DNA of 62,000 nucleotides from Adiantum capillus-veneris. Its lineage: Eukaryota; Streptophyta; Polypodiopsida; Polypodiales; Pteridaceae. Positions 1-9,738 of this stretch are shown here, piece after piece. The DNA lies in the NCBI GenBank assembly GCA_014529385.2, contig CM043971.1, forward strand, positions 97,122,485 to 97,184,484. The letters are read 5' to 3'. The notes under the pieces are model-generated. The model ran no database searches and was not told the DNA's origin. It was given only the letters and a program-made list of their open reading frames with translations. The position numbers and the translations under genes are program-made. Positions within the stretch are counted from its first letter, which is position 1. Each line of letters begins with the position of its first letter.

Positions 1-1867
1 CAAAAGCTTTCTTGAAATCCACAAAGCAACAATACAACTTTTTTCCTTTCAATCGAGACGCTTCCATAAGAACTCGAAGAGTGACAAGGTGATCAATAGT
101 GCTATGATGCTTTCGAAAACCTGCTTGGCCAAGCGCACGTTTGCCATTCTTTTCAGCCCATTCACTTATCTTCATCTCCATGATACATCCAAATAACTTT
201 GCCATCAAAGAACCAACCATTATAGTGCGATAGTTGTTCACATTGTTTACATCTCCTCCTTTGTGCAAAGGTTTGATCCAATTTGCACTCCAATCATGAG
301 GCATGCCGTACTGAAGTGCAAGGTTAAACATATCGCATATCCAATATCGTGTTTTCTTGCTTGTCCATTTAATCATTTCAGCCTTGACACCTTGAAGGTC
401 ACCTGCCTTGCGAGTAGCAAGTTTCTCAAGCGCGCGGCATACATCTTCAATGGTAAAGAAGGGAGACATAAATGGAAGGGAGCTACAACCCTCCATCTTA
501 TCAACATTGGGTTGCTCATAGAGGTTCTTACAATGCATATACATATCCTCAAGAGTCAAGTCACCAAAGCTCTCAACGCGCTTGCCTTTTAGATTTTGCC
601 AAAACTTGCCACATGCATGTGCTTTCTCTTGTGCTAAAAGAAGTTGTTTTTCGACTTCCCACCTTCTCCTCTTCTTTTGAACAAGTGCTTTGTATGTGTG
701 TGAACATTCCAAGTAAACTTCCTTGTCTTTGATTGCATCCAATCTTAGCAAGTGTTTTCGGGCTTGACTACATTCCATGTCAAACCATTTCTTCTTGGTG
801 CTACCCTTCTTAGACCTTTTGCAAGACATGTGTTTCGCCGAAAAGCATTCCTTCGCACAAGAGAAAATTACTTCTTTGAAAACTTTCCACTTGCATTCTA
901 ATGTTGGGCTCCCTTGATGCTCTATCATGCTTAACATTTGGTCCACCATATCAGCATATATAAGTGCTCGTTTGAAGTCTAGACGTAGGTACAAATGATT
1001 CACATCATGATTGGAGGCTACATGCTCGGGCCGTTTACCACATTTGAGGTCAATACATAACATCCTATGATCCGATTCCGGATTCCATTCACCAAGTGTA
1101 AAGCTTTGTATGCATTCTAGAGTGGCTTCTGAGAACAACACATAGTCAATCACGCTAGCACCATTGTGCTTTCTACATGTAAAGTCATTGGTGCCTTGCC
1201 ATAGAGATAAACCATTTGCAATGAGCATTCCGGTACTATTGCACATATGTAGAAGTGACTTTCCATAGTGATCCACTTCTTTTGCATCATTAGAACTTCG
1301 ATTATACATGTATGAGTCATCCACTCTTCTTGATACATGCGGCATGTCGACTTGTTGTGTGTCGTGTTGTAACATATTTGTGCGAGCATTCATGTCTCCA
1401 AAAACAATGACTTCACCTTGATCCTTGTAATAAGCAATGTCTTCCTCTAGTTCAACAAAGGGCTGATCTCTATCCATATTCAAGCGAGCATAAAAGTTGG
1501 AGTCATAGTGAGGAATGTAGCAGCCGGCCACAAACATGACTTGACCATTTGGTGGGCTGATTTTCAGCCATAAGTAGCGTTTATACTTATCTTCTTTGAC
1601 AATGGAAACATCTTTCAAACCCTTTTTGGTCATACATGCTATGCCTCCTTGGCCTCTTCGTTGCTTTGCATTTTTGGCCCACATCAAAGAATGTACATCG
1701 TATTTGTCAAATCCAAGAATTCGTTGCGCATCATGCTCCCATGTTTCGACAAGAAGTATCACATCGGAGTCATTGGTAAGCTCATCAATGCCAATTCCCG
1801 CATTCCATGGATACCCGTTACAATTCCAAAAGCTTATTCGCAAGCGTGAGTTGGTCTCATAGATCAT
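1..1867 (-). CDS. LINE ORF2: AP endonuclease plus start of reverse transcriptase (runs off window)
   Basis: I translated the minus strand from an ATG at 1865-1867 to the window edge and found 622 codons with no stop. The first ~240 residues are an APE-type endonuclease: an N-terminal FWNCNG motif, a LLVETW motif with the catalytic Glu, FGDMNAR in the middle, then DYVLFS and ESDHRML at the end of the domain. The reverse transcriptase follows with NYRTIMVG, a QAGFR motif and CCFVDFKKAF; the YxDD catalytic box would lie beyond position 1. ORF2 starts six bases after the ORF1 stop and in the same frame. The product nicks target DNA and copies the element RNA in the nucleus. An uninterrupted frame is unusual among the decayed elements here, so this copy may be young. 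Confidence 0.9.
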   Translation of the reverse strand, partial: MIYETNSRLRISFWNCNGYPWNAGIGIDELTNDSDVILLVETWEHDAQRILGFDKYDVHSLMWAKNAKQRRGQGGIACMTKKGLKDVSIVKEDKYKRYLWLKISPPNGQVMFVAGCYIPHYDSNFYARLNMDRDQPFVELEEDIAYYKDQGEVIVFGDMNARTNMLQHDTQQVDMPHVSRRVDDSYMYNRSSNDAKEVDHYGKSLLHMCNSTGMLIANGLSLWQGTNDFTCRKHNGASVIDYVLFSEATLECIQSFTLGEWNPESDHRMLCIDLKCGKRPEHVASNHDVNHLYLRLDFKRALIYADMVDQMLSMIEHQGSPTLECKWKVFKEVIFSCAKECFSAKHMSCKRSKKGSTKKKWFDMECSQARKHLLRLDAIKDKEVYLECSHTYKALVQKKRRRWEVEKQLLLAQEKAHACGKFWQNLKGKRVESFGDLTLEDMYMHCKNLYEQPNVDKMEGCSSLPFMSPFFTIEDVCRALEKLATRKAGDLQGVKAEMIKWTSKKTRYWICDMFNLALQYGMPHDWSANWIKPLHKGGDVNNVNNYRTIMVGSLMAKLFGCIMEMKISEWAEKNGKRALGQAGFRKHHSTIDHLVTLRVLMEASRLKGKKLYCCFVDFKKAF

Positions 1868-1873
1868 GTGTCC

Positions 1874-2806
1874 CTATTTGTTGGGTGGACTTGCATCCTC
1901 CTCAAGTGCCTTTTCTTCTTGAGATGATACCTTAACCTTCTTGCTTCTTTCCTCGTATGCTTTGCGACGTACATTTTGTTGCATAAGAGTGCGATCCTCA
2001 TATACATTACAACCCGTTCCTTTGAGGTAGATCCAACCATTGTCAAGGATGATCTTTCTCTTTACCTCATCAGCCATGGTACATACAATAGGTCTTTCTC
2101 CCGAGCGAGGGACTCCTTGTTTTCCAACTCGATGTGCACCATAAGCCATGATTCCTGACATGCCAAAGTGTGTAGCAAAAAACTCTTCAATAGCAACCGC
2201 AAGAGATTGGGGTGTTTCCATGCTTTCCTCCTTGATTCCACGAATGACGATGTTCTTTGAGCGTTTTTGTCGTTCTTGCAATTCTTGAGTGTCCACATTC
2301 TCTACATTCTTTGCTTGGACAACGGCTTGCGTGATAGGAGATGTAGAAACCACATTATCCTTACATATATCAGCCCATGATTTGGATGCATTTCTCATCT
2401 CACATACATCATGTCGTATTGTATCTATCGTTTCCTCTTTCAATACATGATCACTCTCAACTTTGCTCAAGCGCTCTTTCACTACATTCATGTCCACAAG
2501 AGAGCGTTTACATTCTTGAACTTCATTCTCAAGGTGCATCAAGCGCGTTGTTTGCATTTCAAGAACCTTCTTGAGGTGCTCATTCTCCACAACGAGAACT
2601 CTTAAAGTACCATTCTCCATTGCAAGTGCGCGCAACTCTTCACCTTGCTTGTTGACGGTTTCTTGTAACGAGATCAAGTAAGCCATGATCATTGCTTCCG
2701 TTGTTGTAGACGATGTGGTTGGATTAGCATCCAAATTCCTTGGAGATTTTGCATCATTCTCCATGGCGAGTGTGGCTTTTCCACCTTTGCGAGTTTTGTC
2801 TGACAT
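1874..2806 (-). CDS. LINE ORF1: coiled-coil RNA-binding protein
   Basis: Open frame of 310 residues from an ATG at 2804-2806 to a TAG at 1874-1876. Residues ~40-130 are Leu/Glu/Lys-rich with heptad spacing, consistent with a trimerising coiled coil. Residues ~180-290 contain RSKNIVIRGIKEE, a GAHRVGK motif and IVCTMADEVKRKIIL, which resemble the RRM-like and C-terminal domains of L1-type ORF1 proteins. No zinc knuckle is visible. Its stop codon is followed in frame by GGA CAC and then the ORF2 ATG, so the two proteins are separated by one stop codon in a single frame. The assignment rests on the partner ORF2 and domain order. Confidence 0.82.
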   Translation of the reverse strand: MSDKTRKGGKATLAMENDAKSPRNLDANPTTSSTTTEAMIMAYLISLQETVNKQGEELRALAMENGTLRVLVVENEHLKKVLEMQTTRLMHLENEVQECKRSLVDMNVVKERLSKVESDHVLKEETIDTIRHDVCEMRNASKSWADICKDNVVSTSPITQAVVQAKNVENVDTQELQERQKRSKNIVIRGIKEESMETPQSLAVAIEEFFATHFGMSGIMAYGAHRVGKQGVPRSGERPIVCTMADEVKRKIILDNGWIYLKGTGCNVYEDRTLMQQNVRRKAYEERSKKVKVSSQEEKALEEDASPPNK

Positions 2807-3029
2807 TGCCTTCAAGTCGGCAACAAAAACGCAAAGTTTTGACAGTTTTTTCAGTTCTGAGATGCTGTTACAGCAAAGCCTTCCATTACACAGAAAAATT
2901 CTGTCTTTACATCAATGCGTAGAGGGCTTCGTGCTCTTCGATTGAGGCTATAGATCACCTAAATCGGAGTTCGGATGAGCAAGTTATGCTCAAAAGAGTG
3001 AACTGCTGTCTACTAGGTCAAAAAACGGC

Positions 3030-3030
<1 letters not shown>
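2807..3030 (-). other. 5' leader of the LINE
   Basis: Noncoding stretch upstream of ORF1 on the minus strand, ending at a GT/GA microsatellite. The exact 5' end and any target-site duplication of the LINE could not be identified. Confidence 0.4.
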
Positions 3031-3089
<59 letters not shown>

Positions 3090-3220
3090 TGTAGCTTTAG
3101 AGAGAGAAGATGGATTTCTGTTGAAGGGTGATCACTAGGGAGAGAGAAAGTTTGTTGAAGAGGAGTGTATGTGTGTGCGCTTGCGACTCTATGTGTGTGT
3201 GTGTGTATGCTGAAGATATG

Positions 3221-3317
<97 letters not shown>
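3031..3317. repeat. Compound (GT)n(GA)n microsatellites
   Basis: Two compound tracts are visible: GT followed by GA at 3031-3087 and again at 3222-3317. The same GT-to-GA order at both sites suggests duplication of one compound repeat. Long reading frames across them are low-complexity artefacts. Confidence 0.95.
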
Positions 3318-3319
<2 letters not shown>

Positions 3320-3452
3320 CAAGAGCCATCGTCTGCGTCTCCGACAGCAAGCCGACCCATCGACATAACGAAGGTCTGCCTCTCCCTCTGCCTTTGCCTC
3401 TATCTCTCTATCTCTGTTTCTGTCACAGTACCAAGCTCAGTCTTAACAAACA

Positions 3453-3785
<333 letters not shown>

Positions 3786-3790
3786 CCAAA

Positions 3791-3875
3791 GGCGCGCGTA
3801 GAGAGGCATAACCGGTGTGCATGTCTCTATGCGCGCCGTTAGTACTATGCATTGATCAGTGTATGTCTGAGTGTT

Positions 3876-3940
<65 letters not shown>

Positions 3941-4002
3941 CTTTTACCTTATACTAACGGCGCGTGGAGGTGTTTGTTGAGGTCAAAATGTGCTCCACGC
4001 GC
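3791..4002. repeat. Nested GC-rich inverted repeats around a (GA)n tract
   Basis: Three pairings are visible. Arms at 3791-3809 and 3821-3837 (core GGCGCGC) form one hairpin. Arms 3960-3969 and 3993-4002 (GCGCGTGGAG and its complement) form a second. An outer pair, GCGCGCCGTTAGTA at 3831-3844 and TACTAACGGCGCG at 3952-3964, encloses the (GA)n repeat. This could be subterminal sequence of a DNA transposon or a small foldback element; no terminal repeat or target duplication was found. Confidence 0.7.
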
Positions 4003-4015
4003 GTAATGGGCTCTC

Positions 4016-4058
<43 letters not shown>

Positions 4059-4080
4059 TTAAATATGCTAAGCTATAGAA

Positions 4081-4114
<34 letters not shown>
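3879..4114. repeat. (GA)n and (CT)n tracts upstream of the histone-Ulp gene
   Basis: GATA/GA at 3879-3935, CT at 4013-4056 and GA at 4083-4114. The last ends 23 bases before the ATG at 4138 and would lie in the 5' leader of that transcript. Confidence 0.92.
4056..4065 (+). promoter_or_regulatory. Possible TATA-like element
   Basis: TATTTAAATA lies about 73 bases upstream of the ATG at 4138, between a CT tract and a GA tract. The position suits a core promoter, but nothing else supports it. Confidence 0.3.
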
Positions 4115-4116
<2 letters not shown>

Positions 4117-4137
4117 CTTCTTTTTGTGTACAGTGAA

Positions 4138-5942
4138 ATGGCTAGAACAAAAGCCACTGCAAGGAAGGCAGGCAAGGGACCAGGATTAGCATCTAAAGCA
4201 AATAGCAGATCTGCAACCCCAAAGAAAAGACCTGGAAAACCCAATAAAATTCTGAAAGGGCCAAGGGTGAAGAAGTTACAAACCTGCATGGGACTTTTCA
4301 GAGAAATCAGAAAGGCACAGAAATGTGTAGATTTATGCATACCAAAGCTGCCCTTCCAGAGGATGGTGAGGTCCATATGTGAAGAAGCTACCTGGGGCAC
4401 CAAAAGGTGGAAGGTGGTGGCATTAATGGCTCTACAAGAAGCAGCAGAGGACTTCCTACTGGAGTACTTCAGTGACATGACCATTGTTGCAGCCCATGCC
4501 CACAGGGTTACTATAATGGACAAAGATAGTGAGACACTGAAAAGAATAAGGTGGAGGTATGACAAACTACTGGTCCCCAATGTCTGCAAGGATAAGAAAA
4601 TGAGGGAAATTTTGTTATACCCCCCGGAGCTAGTGCCACAACTCACAGTTGTAGATGTCACACATGATGTGAATACAAGGGCAAGGGCAGAGACTATTGC
4701 TCGCCAAACAAAGGACATGAGGGAAGCAGAGCTTAAGGAGAAAGCAAAAGTAGCAGTGGAGTCCCAGAGACAAACAGAATGCAATGTGACCCTGTCCATA
4801 GAGGCAAGCAATCAAGAAACTCTACTTTCAATGAAGGATGGTTTGCTTGCAGAGATACCATTTGTAGATGGAGCCAAAAAGCTAGCTCTGGAAAAAGTGG
4901 ACATTAATTTATTGCAGAATCTAGATGCTCAGATTTCAGACACAATTATCTATGCTTGTCTTAAGTAAGTGTTACTATCTTGCTAGCTTTGAAAACTCAG
5001 ATAATAGGTTTGCTAACTCAGGTAGAGTCTCTGCAGCCTGATCAAAAGTCAACTCCCATTGCACACCCACACAGAGGTGTTTCTTCTTGATCCACAAATT
5101 TCAGTGATTATTAGACAAAAGAACAGTCCATCTGGGACCTTTGAGAGTTGGTTTCTCCACTGTGCTATGCTGGAAGTTACTGTCATCATCTTTCCATATG
5201 AGAATAACCATCACTGGAGTCTCATATGCCTTGATGTTGACCAACCAGCAGTGTGGGTGTTCAATTCAATAAAAGGAACCCACCCTGAAATTAGGCTGTA
5301 AGTGTTTTGTATCAGAAAGTGTTTCTTATAGATATCCATGTAAATTTGAAGCCTCATGCTAACATCTTGACATTGCTTTGTGCAGTTTGTATAATGAGGT
5401 TGTTGCTTGCCTATGGAAAGCTATGTGGAAGGTATGAACTATACAAGGCCCCAATCAAAGATGTACCTGTCCCAAATCAAACCGATGGAAATTCTTGCGG
5501 CTGGAGATGTCTTCTCCATGCAGAATATGTCCTGCAAAGCTACTTTGCATTAAAACCTTTCATGAATAAGGTACCCATTTGGCAATGCATTCAGTTAGTT
5601 TTGGTTTAGTCTATAAAAGAATTCTCACCATGTGGTCTTTCAATTTTGCAAAGTGCTTTAAAAAACTACACATATGATTATTTGCAAAGATACCGGGTAA
5701 GTTTAATACAACACCTGCTTACTATGTCTAGCCCCAGAGAGCTTGAAGATAGCGGCTTGGATGACCGCACTATTGATCTAACAAAACATGACATGCCACC
5801 ACGACAAACCCCTGCATCCGATACAGTGGAATCACAACGGGCCGAGGGGGTCATATCAGCAGAAGATGAAAGAGCCGAGGATGAGGAAAGGTCAAATGAT
5901 CATATGGAAGGTGCTAGTGTACAACCAGAGGAGACAATGTAA
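4138..5942 (+). CDS. CENH3/H3-like histone fold fused to Ulp1 (C48) SUMO-protease-like domain
   Basis: The ATG at 4138 begins MARTKATARK, the H3 tail signature with K4 and K9 but Ala at positions 5 and 10. Residues ~46-138 form an H3 fold: REIRKAQK, KLPFQRMVR, a Trp-containing loop 1 (KRWKVV), ALQEAAEDFL, FSD and HRVTIMDKD. The Trp and AEDFL...FSD resemble plant CENH3 more than canonical H3. Residues ~181-210 are charged and helical. The Ulp domain starts near residue 262 and crosses introns 4965-5036 and 5298-5385 (GT-AG, in phase): ISDTIIYACL, FLLDPQ, catalytic His in NNHHWSL, FNSIKG where family Asp is Asn, then QTDGNSCGW with the oxyanion Gln and catalytic Cys. Exon 3 (5386-5570) needs a one-base shift near 5430, and the junction to the frame opening at 5654 is out of phase. 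It is therefore either decayed or spliced in a way I cannot see. Confidence 0.78.
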
Positions 5943-6245
5943 GAGCCAAGTCAGCCAGTGGAGGAGCCAAAAGAGCCTATGGCTGAAACCCAAGATGAGG
6001 AAAGCAGGCCTATAGATGAGCAAAAGGATATGGATGAGGAAAGCAGGCCTAGGGATGAGCAAACTGATATGGATCAGGCAAGGATGTATGAGGCAAGCCG
6101 ATCAACCGAGGGAGAGGAAAAGACCTTGGAGGAAACCTTGAATGAGGCAGAAAGAGCCATGGGGGAGACCCTGATGAAGATGTGAATGATGACTATGAAG
6201 ATAAAGCAGAGGAGAGCAACAACGACATGAACACTACAGAGACCC
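5943..6245 (+). CDS. Acidic repeat tail following the histone-Ulp frame
   Basis: Past a TAA at ~5940 a second open segment (5958-6185) encodes Glu/Asp-rich protein with a tandem DEESRPxDEQxDMD repeat near 6000-6075 and EETL/GETL repeats after it. Composition matches the acidic end of the preceding frame (SAEDERAEDEE), so it is probably the original C-terminus now cut off by a stop or reached by splicing. No enzymatic domain is visible. Confidence 0.45.
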
Positions 6246-8640
6246 AGTATGGACCCTTGCTACCTGTAGATACGGTTGTTCCGGTAATGTCTATTCAAGT
6301 ATGGCAAAATATGTTCAGCTTCTAACTACTTATATGTACTGATAGCCCGTTTTTGGCTCTTTGTAATTGCCACAGTGAGTTACCTCACCCTACCAAAATC
6401 ACCCAAACACTGTGGCTATCCCTACCATTTCACTGTACATAGGCGTGCGTGAGTCACGGGACTTTTCCCATATCTCCTTACTGAAATAAAAAACCCTCAA
6501 TTAGCTAGGCATTGGGCTAGTTGAGCCAAAAAATAAAATAAAAAATATAAGTATTTTATGGCCCATGCGTATGTAAATATTTCTTTGTACATAGGGCCTA
6601 AATAAAAGATTTTTTCATAATTATTTTGGTATTTATTTAAATATTTCTACCTAGGTGTGTGTTATTTATGCTTTGTACATTGCCTCACCATTACCATAAT
6701 TTTTCTTACCATTTTTTATACTCTTTATTCCATATAGAAATATTTTCATGTAAGCTTCTCTTATATTTGGTATAACTCCACCCCAACAAAAATCCAAAAC
6801 AACTAGTTCTATTTATGTGTATATTTTTTTCACTATTGTGATTTTTTCCTTCCTACATATATTCTCTATTACTCTCATAAATTAGACCACCAAAAATATT
6901 CATCTTTTTATGGTACACTTATAATGAGAGAGATTTATTTTGACCCCTTTATATTTTTCCACCTATATTATTTATATTTGACATGTACATATTTTTTAGA
7001 CCCCTCAATATTTGATTTTCTTAGTTGTACTATTCACTTATATCATGATCTCAACAATATCTTCAATTATAGACCTACCAAATAAGGTCAAGGGTAGGTG
7101 GCATGCATACATGCACTATTGGAAAAAAACGGTCGGTTTTGCTGAATTTTTAAAGTTCACTTGCTCTCCGAATTTGAAAAGGTGATACAAACAAAAGTTG
7201 TAGCTCGTGGGCTAAACTTTTGCCTCAAATGTTTTCATATTTTTTTGAGCTACGAGCTGTGAGCTATGATTTTATTAGTGGACCCCAGTTTTCCCATGCT
7301 ATGCAGCCACACTCTCTCTTCCACTTTATCATTTTCCTCTTTCACACACACTTCTCCACTCATCATCCCCACCTCTCTCACCACTCCTCTCTGCACCCTA
7401 CTCACCTTCTCCTCAACCTTGAAGAATAAGAGAAACCATGGTGAACTCATACCTCCCACACACAATTCCATTCCAAAATTGACCACCTAGTCTTATTTTT
7501 CCTCCTCCAATTTACCCATATCTATCAAAAAAACCACAAAATTCAGCCTCTTCTCTTAAAAGACAGCATCATGGTGGTTGATTACTCAGCTTCAATTACC
7601 TTGTCTCTCAAGGAAGGTCAAGAGTGGAGAAAAAATGTACCGTCAAAGCTAGTGGAGCGTCAACAAGCGTCAAAATTGGCCCTACTCAAGACACTTGGAG
7701 CATCAACCTTGTAAGAAATCCACCTTTTCTTACCTCTTAAGAGTTTTTCTTCCTTATTTGTATCCTACATGGATACTCCCATTGTAAATATCCAATTCCA
7801 TTTGTAAACTAATACTAACTCTACTAACACTAACCCACTATGAAAAGTCCTATCACCTCCATCTCTCTCCTCTCTCTTTCCCCACCAACTTCTTGATAAT
7901 TCCAAGCAAAAGAAATTAGATAAATTGCTGAAAATCTAACCCAACCATGGTTAGAGGAGTAACCCTAGCCTTCAAAATTGCTATAAAAGGAGGGTGTAGC
8001 TAGCACAGAAGGAGGGAGCCATAAGCAAGAGCACTATGCTATAGCTTGAGAAGCCAAGCTCAACCTCTCTAGAAGGAGCTCTTGAGTGGAAGCTCATTGT
8101 CTTATGCATGTGCATGTATTGTAATAGGGGATTAGCAAGGGAACTCTATGCCATTGTAAGAGAGAGAGTGATCATTCAATTGAGAGTAGGAAATCTATCA
8201 TTTCTCCTACTAGTGTAAGCCCAACATTTGCTGAATCAAGGAGGGTGGATTTGGACTAAGCTTGGATACTTTGTCTCCCTTCCAACGTGAAGTAATGGAC
8301 AACAATGATGCGTAAGTGTCTTGGTGTTTTTTGTTAAGTTCTTGATAGCTTTTCTCTGGTGTTGTCATCAATCTAGCCATAAATCCCACATACTGTAAGA
8401 GGGCGACAGGGTGGAGAGGACTCCCCTGGCCTTAAGACAGTGATTGGGGTGGCTTTTTTTGTGATGTGTTGTGGTGAAATTTACGCAAGCTATGTGAACA
8501 AATACTAATCTCACTTTGATTTGTCATGACAGATTTGTAAGAAGGTATTAATGCAACAAGCACCCCCTCCCCCTTTCTCTCTCTTTCTTACATATATATA
8601 TTTATGTTTGCTTGATCATTAACGATACACTTCAAAGCAG
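6246..8640 (+). other. Gene-free AT-rich stretch with LTR-like features
   Basis: No convincing coding frame. The sequence from TGATAGCCCG (6340) onward is AT-rich and includes a TATA box (CTATAAAAGG, near 7981) followed by a leader-like region. It ends with several candidate ATCA termini, one at 8370. This resembles a ~2-kb solo LTR, but the 5-bp flanks at 6335-6339 and 8371-8375 do not match and no primer-binding site follows, so the call is weak. A CACTATTGG motif at 7114 could alternatively be a transposon terminus. Confidence 0.3.
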
Positions 8641-8648
8641 CCCGAGCA

Positions 8649-8651
<3 letters not shown>

Positions 8652-8685
<34 letters not shown>
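8652..8685. repeat. (CT)n microsatellite
   Basis: Uninterrupted CT run about 230 bases upstream of the FCP1-like coding segment; it may lie in that gene's 5' region. Confidence 0.9.
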
Positions 8686-8688
<3 letters not shown>

Positions 8689-8879
8689 TTTTAGTGTGTG
8701 AGAGTGTTCCATTGGTGTTAGGGTTAGTGTAAATTCCTTGCTTGTTTGTGGGTTGCTCTAACGATTCTCCTCTTGTGCGTCCTAGTTCGCTCTTAAACTA
8801 GGTGGTGCCCCTTGTGTAGTTGGGATTTGGCTGGGGGTTTGTTGTTTTGGGTTGTGTTGTGCCCCAACCCCATTGAGCA

Positions 8880-9526
8880 GCACGGGAGCCTTGAAGGGTG
8901 TCTAGAGGTTGCTCTTCTTGTTGCCCGCCCTGGACCGCCTCAGTATTTGTCAACTTTTACAGAGGTTGATTATCTTGGACGTCAATGTATTGCTGCTGAT
9001 GCGGGTGCCTCTCCATGACAGCGAACCCTTTGAGGATTTACAAACGTTTCGGATGGGAACTTGTCGAGTCGTGGTTCGTCCAGGAACCAAGGAATATATT
9101 CAGTTTCTTCTTCCGCGCTTCAGAGTTGCCATATGGTCTTCAATGCAAAGGCAAAACTTGTCGCCACTAGTTACAATAGTTTGCAGTGTATGCCATGCTC
9201 ACACGTCAGATTTTGCCTTTTTGTATGATCAAAGAAAATGCGTTACCGTTGAGGGCCACTACCACCCGAAAAAACCACACTTACCTCTTTTGTACAAACC
9301 GTTTAGCCAAATCGGTGTACCCTTTGATGCAACTAATACACTACTGATTGATGATACTCCTGAAAAGGGAGAACTAAATCCGCCGGGAACAACTATCTCA
9401 CCACCTTCTTTCGAGGGGCATTCCTTCGATTTTTACCTTGAAGACATTCTGATTCCATACTTACAGAAATTGTATCTCAGTCCATTGTTCACGGACGAGT
9501 TTGTACTTTCTAATGAATTAAGATGA
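8880..9526 (+). pseudogene. HAD-superfamily FCP1/NIF-type phosphatase domain, partial
   Basis: The open frame ending at 9526 contains an FCP1-homology fold: motif I as LIILDVNVLLL, then VVVRPGTKEYIQFLL, motif II in FRVAIWSSMQ, a KPFSQIG segment with the conserved Lys, and motif IV as TLLIDDTPEK, followed by NPPGT and a C-terminal helix. The first catalytic Asp is present, but the second Asp of the usual DxDx(T/V) is Asn. No ATG lies in frame before motif I, so the N-terminus is missing, spliced from upstream, or lost. Enzymes of this fold remove phosphate from protein Ser/Thr, classically the Pol II CTD. With the Asn, activity here is doubtful. A related gene lies at 60193-62000. Confidence 0.75.
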
Positions 9527-9556
9527 CTCTTCTATCATGTCTTTGTCTTGTCTAAC

Positions 9557-9559
<3 letters not shown>

Positions 9560-9615
<56 letters not shown>
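9560..9615. repeat. (GA)n microsatellite
   Basis: Pure GA run 33 bases after the stop codon of the FCP1-like frame. Confidence 0.95.
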
Positions 9616-9619
<4 letters not shown>

Positions 9620-9738
9620 ACATGGTAAAGAAATGTATTTCAAGCACACTTTTTCACAGGGCACAATTGAAAAATGAGCTCAATAAACTTCATGTCTTGA
9701 AAGTCATTTGTATACACTTGGGTTCACAAGAATATCTG

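Noticed and set aside
4068-4811. 247-codon minus-strand ORF opposite the histone domain
   Set aside because: The sense strand encodes an unmistakable H3 fold; the antisense frame is hydrophobic shadow sequence.
7114-7140. CACTATTGGAAAAAAACGG as a CACTA terminus
   Set aside because: No matching inverted end or three-base duplication was found within the window.
6340-8370. A complete solo LTR
   Set aside because: TGAT/ATCA ends and a TATA box exist, but flanking bases do not match, so it is only noted as LTR-like.
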